From the NCBI GenBank assembly GCA_963716445.1, contig OY970313.1, positions 868,001 through 932,000 of the forward strand: a stretch of DNA of 64,000 bases, given 5' to 3'. The position numbers and the translations under genes were made by a program. The notes beneath the pieces were generated by a model that was not told the origin of the DNA, searched no databases, and worked only from the letters and a program-made list of their open reading frames with translations. Shown here one piece after another: positions 60,511-64,000 of this stretch. Origin of the DNA: JAAYBF01 sp963716445. GTDB lineage: Bacteria > Actinomycetota > Thermoleophilia > Solirubrobacterales > Thermoleophilaceae. Each line of letters begins with the position of its first letter. Positions within the stretch are counted from its first letter, which is position 1.

Positions 60511-60854
60511 CTCAGCGGAGGCGCGCAGCCGGACCGGTCCCACCGCGACGCCCCACAACTCGCTGGAGCGAGGTCCGGCGAGCACCGCAGCTATGGCTCA
60601 GCGGAGGCGCGCAGCCGGACCGGTCCCACCGCGACGCCCCACAACTCGCTGGAGCGAGGTCCGGCGAGCACCGCAGCTATGGCTCAGCGGAGGCGCGCAG
60701 CCGGACCGGTCCCACCGCGACGCCCCACAACTCGCTGGAGCGAGGTCCGGCGAGCACCGCAGCTATGGCTCAGCGGAGGCGCGCAGCCGGACCGGTCCCA
60801 CCGCGACGCCCCACAACTCGCTGGAGCGAGGTCCGGCGAGCACCGCAGCTAGGG
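60511..60854. repeat. four near-perfect 86-bp tandem repeats
   Basis: Units begin CTCAGCGGAGGCGCGCAGCC at 60511, 60597, 60683 and 60769, period exactly 86. I see no differences between units except at the last junction (CTAGGG for CTATGG). A partial unit (CTCAGCGGAGAAG) precedes them at 60491. They fill the 390-base gap between the response regulator stop and the SCO1 start. A diverged inverted copy is at 149-263. Perfect identity implies recent amplification. Confidence 0.97.
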
Positions 60855-60855
60855 A

Positions 60856-61491
60856 CTACGGCTCGACGAGGCCGCGGCGGATCGCGTAGCGCGCCAGCTC
60901 GACCCGGTCGCGCATGCCGAGCTTCGCCAGCACGTTGCCGCGGTGGGACTCGACCGTCTTCTCCGAGACCTTCAGCGCCTCCGCGATCTGCCGGTTCGTG
61001 CGCGCCTCGGCGATCAGCTTGACGACCTCGAGCTCGCGCGCGGTCAGCTCCTCGCGACGCGACTCCGGGTCCTCCTCGAGCCAGCGGCGCATCAGCGCCT
61101 GCTGCGTCGAGGAGGAGACGAACGTCCGTCCGCTCGCGACCGTGCGGATCGCCTCGATCAGGTCCGAGTCGGCGGCCCGCTTCGGCACGTAGCCGAGAGC
61201 CCCCGCGTCGAGGGCGTCGAAGAAGTAGCGCTCCTCCTCGTGCATCGACAGCATCAGCAGGCCGATCGACGCGTCGTGTGCCTGGAGCTGGCGCGCCGCC
61301 TGCAGACCGGTGAGGCCGGGCATCGACACGTCGAGCACCGCCACGTCCGGGCGCTCGGCGAGCGCGAGCTCGACGGCGGCGAGGCCGTCGGCGGCCTCGC
61401 CGATCACGCGCATGTCGGACTGGCGCTCGATCAGCATCGCCAGGCCGGACCGGACCACTCCGTGGTCGTCGGCGATCGAGACGCGGATCAC
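60856..61491 (-). CDS. NarL/FixJ-type response regulator
   Basis: Protein of 211 residues: receiver domain (VSIADDHGVVRSGLAMLIE, phosphoacceptor Asp54 in AVLDVSMPG, Lys in YVPKRA) and a C-terminal LuxR helix-turn-helix (LTARELEVVKLIAEARTNRQIAEALKVSEKTVESHRGNVLAKLG). GTG 61491 overlaps the kinase stop (GTGA). Controlled genes cannot be inferred; SCO1 lies downstream across the repeats. Confidence 0.94.
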   Translation of the reverse strand: MIRVSIADDHGVVRSGLAMLIERQSDMRVIGEAADGLAAVELALAERPDVAVLDVSMPGLTGLQAARQLQAHDASIGLLMLSMHEEERYFFDALDAGALGYVPKRAADSDLIEAIRTVASGRTFVSSSTQQALMRRWLEEDPESRREELTARELEVVKLIAEARTNRQIAEALKVSEKTVESHRGNVLAKLGMRDRVELARYAIRRGLVEP

Positions 61492-62468
61492 GGCAGCCTC
61501 AGCGTCAGCTCGGTTCCGGCGCCACGCGCGGAACGCAGGTCGAGCGAGCCGCCGGCGAGGCGGGCGCGCTCGGCCATGCCGGCGAGCCCAAGCCCGCCGC
61601 CGCGGCTGGTCAGCGGGTCGAAGCCGCCGCCGTCGTCGCGCACCCGCAGCTCGACGCCGTCGCCGGAGGCGTCGAGCTCCACGTCGACGCGTCCCGGTCG
61701 CGCATGCTGCCCGGCGTTCGAAAGCGCCTCCTGCGCGACGCGGTAGACGACCGTCTGAGTCTCCTCGCTGAGGTTGCTCGGGTCGCCGCGCAGCTCGACC
61801 CGGGCGTCCACGCCCGTGCGGTCGGCGAACCCGCGCACCTGCGCCTCCACCGCCGCGCCGAGACCGTGGTCGTCGAGCGCCGTGGGACGCAGCTGACGCG
61901 CCAGGCGCAGCAGCTCGTCCATCGCCTGGCCGGTCAGTCGCTTCAGCTCGGCGACCTGCTCGCTCTTGTCCGGCGGCGTGTCCTGGGCGAGCGCCTCGAG
62001 CCTCAGCAGCACCCCGGTGAGCGCCTGGTTGACCTCGTCGTGGAGGTCGCGCGCGATGCGCCGACGCTCCTCCTCCTGCGCCCGCAGGACGAGCTGGCCC
62101 GACCGCCGCCGCTCCTCGTCCATCCGCCGCAGCAGGCGCTGGAAGGACGATCCGAGGCGGTCGATCTCGTCGACCGGGTCGTCGCTGAGCTCGAACGTGG
62201 CGGGCTCCGCGGGATCGATCGCCTCGATGCGCTCGACCAGGCGCTCGAGCGGGTCGAAGCGCCGCTGCAGCATCCAGAGGTTGACGCACAGCGTCAGGAC
62301 GATCGCGAGAACGAGGATCAGGAACTGCCAGCGCTGCTCGCCGACCGAGATGTCGAGACCGGCGGCGACGCTCGCGGCGAAGAGCGTCAACGTGACCAGG
62401 ACGGCGTTCGCGGCGACCACCTGGCCGATCAGGGAGTCCGCGCGCCTTCTCATCCTTGGTCTCGACAT
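61488..62468 (-). CDS. membrane sensor histidine kinase (HisKA_3)
   Basis: Kinase of 326 residues. Two membrane helices (residues about 15-40 and 48-70) flank a very short extracellular segment, then HAMP (LQRRFDPLERLVERIEAID), HisKA_3 with the phospho-histidine in RRIARDLHDEVNQALTG, and an ATPase domain (VAQEALSNAGQHARPGRV, LRVRDDGGGFD, GGGLGLAGMAERARLAGG). The tiny sensor part suggests it senses within the membrane or through a partner. Start ATG 62468 or 62453. Confidence 0.92.
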   Translation of the reverse strand: MSRPRMRRRADSLIGQVVAANAVLVTLTLFAASVAAGLDISVGEQRWQFLILVLAIVLTLCVNLWMLQRRFDPLERLVERIEAIDPAEPATFELSDDPVDEIDRLGSSFQRLLRRMDEERRRSGQLVLRAQEEERRRIARDLHDEVNQALTGVLLRLEALAQDTPPDKSEQVAELKRLTGQAMDELLRLARQLRPTALDDHGLGAAVEAQVRGFADRTGVDARVELRGDPSNLSEETQTVVYRVAQEALSNAGQHARPGRVDVELDASGDGVELRVRDDGGGFDPLTSRGGGLGLAGMAERARLAGGSLDLRSARGAGTELTLRLP

Positions 62469-62493
62469 CGGTCGCCTGTGGGCCCGCGACAAG

Positions 62494-62511
62494 ATGGGGT
62501 CCAGACCCCAT
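62494..62511. promoter_or_regulatory. ATGGGGTC palindrome upstream of the kinase gene
   Basis: ATGGGGTC and GACCCCAT are exact complements around CA. It lies 26 bases before the kinase start, within a 266-base divergent region that also holds two overlapping hairpins (62603-62628 and 62623-62640). Confidence 0.5.
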
Positions 62512-62734
62512 ATCGGCAGACGCGGCCGTGGACGACAATCTGGGATAGAAGCTTCCGGCTCCAGGCCGACGAGCTTCCGCAAGCAGTGTCTGGGTTTGAG
62601 CTCCGGGGCGTCCACATGGGCGCCCCGGCTGCTTTCGGGGACACGCTATCCTTTGTGAAGCATTGCGACGTGGAGCCGTTTCGCGGCTGTTGCGTAGAAT
62701 GTGGCGGAAGCTGACCGACTTTTAGGAGTTTCAG

Positions 62735-63925
62735 ATGCCCAGCGGCGCTGAGCTGATCAGGCAGGCAAAGGAGCAGATCACCGAGGTGGACCCGCGCGAG
62801 GTCCACGAGCTGCTGGGCAACGGCCACCGCAACGGGACCGTGCTCGTCGACGTGCGCGAGCAGCACGAGTTCGAGGAGGCCCACCTGCCGGGCGCCGTTC
62901 ACGTGCCGCGCGGGCACCTCGAGTCGCGCATCGAGGGCGCCGCCGGCGACAAGTCGGCGCGCGTGATCCTCTACTGCGCGTCCGGCAGTCGCTCCGCGCT
63001 CGCCGCCAAGACGCTCGCCGACGAGCTCGGCTACGAGCACGCCGAGTCGATGACCGGCGGCATCACGCTCTGGAAGGACCGCGGCTACGAGGTCGACGTG
63101 CCGCGCCGGCTGACCGACGAGCAGCGCGAGCGCTACTCGCGCCACCTGCTCGTGCCGGAGATCGGCCTCGAGGGCCAGCTGAAGCTGCTCGACGCGAAGG
63201 TGCTGCTGCTTGGAGCCGGCGGCCTCGGCGCCCCGGCCGCCTTCTACCTCGCCGCGGCCGGCGTCGGCACGCTGGGCATCGTCGACGACGACGTCGTCGA
63301 CCTGTCGAACCTCCAGCGCCAGATCGTCCACACCGTCGACCGCGTCGGCATGCCGAAGGTCGACTCGGCCGAGCAGGCGATCCACGCGCTCAACCCGGGC
63401 GTCGACGTCGTGAAGTACGAGACCCGCCTCGACGCCTCCAACATCATGGAGATCGTCGAGGGCTACGACGTGATCGTCGACGGCGTCGACAACTTCCCGA
63501 CGCGCTACCTGCTCAACGACGCCAGCGTGCGCCTGAAGATCCCGGTGGTGTCGGCGTCGATCCTCGGCTTCGACGGCCAGCTCTCGGTCTTCGCTCCCTA
63601 CGACGGCCCCTGCTACCGCTGCCTCTATCCGACCCCGCCGCCCGCCGAGCTGGCGCCGTCGTGCGGGGCCAACGGCGTGCTCGGCGCGCTGCCGGGGATC
63701 ATGGGCGTCCTGCAGGCGATCGAGGTCGTCAAGCTGATCACCGGCTCCGGCGAGCCGATGATCGGGCGGCTGCTGCTCTACGAGGCGCTCAGCACCAGCT
63801 TCACCGACCTCAAGGTCCGCCGCGACCCCGACTGCCCGATCTGCTCGCGCGATCCGGAGTCGATCTCCGACGACGAGATGGGCGTCTTCCCGGATTACGA
63901 GCAGTTCTGCGCGGCGGCCGGTTGA
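62735..63925 (+). CDS. moeB: rhodanese-ThiF/MoeB fusion (sulfur carrier adenylyltransferase)
   Basis: Protein of 396 residues. Residues 15-110 form a rhodanese domain with the active Cys81 (YCASGSRSALA). Residues about 120-390 form a ThiF/MoeB adenylyltransferase with the ATP site (LLLGAGGLGAPAAFYLAAAGVG), RQIVHT, NFPTRYLLND and zinc CxxC pairs (CYRCLYP and CPICSRD). It should activate a MoaD/ThiS/CysO-like carrier and supply its sulfur. In MoeZ the rhodanese is C-terminal; here it comes first. ATG 62735 has AGGAG about eight bases upstream; TAGAAT lies at 62694. Confidence 0.92.
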   Translation: MPSGAELIRQAKEQITEVDPREVHELLGNGHRNGTVLVDVREQHEFEEAHLPGAVHVPRGHLESRIEGAAGDKSARVILYCASGSRSALAAKTLADELGYEHAESMTGGITLWKDRGYEVDVPRRLTDEQRERYSRHLLVPEIGLEGQLKLLDAKVLLLGAGGLGAPAAFYLAAAGVGTLGIVDDDVVDLSNLQRQIVHTVDRVGMPKVDSAEQAIHALNPGVDVVKYETRLDASNIMEIVEGYDVIVDGVDNFPTRYLLNDASVRLKIPVVSASILGFDGQLSVFAPYDGPCYRCLYPTPPPAELAPSCGANGVLGALPGIMGVLQAIEVVKLITGSGEPMIGRLLLYEALSTSFTDLKVRRDPDCPICSRDPESISDDEMGVFPDYEQFCAAAG

Positions 63926-64000
63926 GACGGCTGCAAACCGTCGCCTGGCGGCGTCATCGGGAGCCTCGCGGGCTGGCGCCCGCCACGGCCCCCTCTTCCT
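63923..64000 (+). repeat. stop-codon-linked repeat, copy 3 (cut by window end)
   Basis: From the stop of the rhodanese-ThiF gene: GACGGCTGCAAACCGTC forms a small hairpin, then CGCCTGGCGGCGTCATCGGG, CCTCGCGGGCTGGCGC and CCCCTCTTCCT at the end of the window. Same order as copies 1 and 2. Confidence 0.88.

Noticed and set aside
60511..60854. CRISPR array
   Set aside because: Units are contiguous 86-bp repeats with no unique spacers and no cas genes nearby.

Overview
The window is very GC-rich, with strong G/C bias at third codon positions, many GTG starts, ATGA/GTGA gene overlaps and many start codons that sit 6-11 bases behind a TAnnnT box with no ribosome binding site. The gene content suggests a high-GC Gram-positive actinobacterium, most likely of the Thermoleophilia/Solirubrobacterales lineage. 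That content includes a MarP-like membrane protease, a DtxR/IdeR iron box, SufU-type Fe-S assembly, wax ester synthase, AddAB-like helicase-nucleases, IspH and a family of large secreted Cys-Pro-rich proteins. The taxonomic call is inference from content, not from a marker alignment.

Layout. 0-2.5 kb: end of hom, then thrC-thrB-Nudix. 2.5-5.5 kb: amidase, a non-coding element with inverted-repeat ends, and an orphan parA. 5.5-11.7 kb: gltB-gltD. 11.7-17.6 kb: envelope and small genes (FHA/zinc ribbon, SRPBCC, lipoprotein, penicillin-binding protein divergent from a MarP-like protease, lysyl-oxidase-fold protein). 17.6-18.4 kb: a second copy of the non-coding element with minisatellites. 18.4-29.6 kb: topB, a phosphoesterase, and addB-addA. 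29.6-30 kb: a gene-free stretch that looks like a structured RNA gene with its own promoter. 30-38 kb: small metabolic genes on both strands, lipoate-ligase-like and wax ester synthase genes. 38-48.6 kb: M28 peptidase, ispH, two tandem giant secreted paralogues and a one-module relative. 48.6-53.5 kb: SpoIIM-like protein and an iron-regulated Fe(III) ABC transporter. 53.6-59.8 kb: sufB, then a BrnT/BrnA toxin-antitoxin pair, then a converging rrf2-sufCDSU operon. 59.9-64 kb: SCO1, four perfect 86-bp repeats, a NarL-type two-component pair and a rhodanese-ThiF protein.

How the genes work together. hom-thrC-thrB make threonine from aspartate semialdehyde. gltBD supply glutamate. The iron importer feeds the neighbouring Suf assembly genes, and IdeR and Rrf2 controls are plausible from sequence. 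The MarP-like protease and the penicillin-binding protein share one divergent promoter region and both act at the envelope.

The most unusual content is non-coding: (1) a candidate RNA at 29787-29987 with a near-consensus promoter and long helices whose wobble pairs fit only the + strand; (2) two copies of a roughly 0.5-kb element with inverted-repeat ends, plus a dispersed 46-bp palindrome; (3) an 86-bp repeat in perfect tandem at 60.5 kb with a diverged inverted copy before thrC; (4) a repeat that starts exactly at the stop codon of three unrelated genes; and (5) a 30-bp perfect palindrome plus shared motifs upstream of the giant secreted paralogues.
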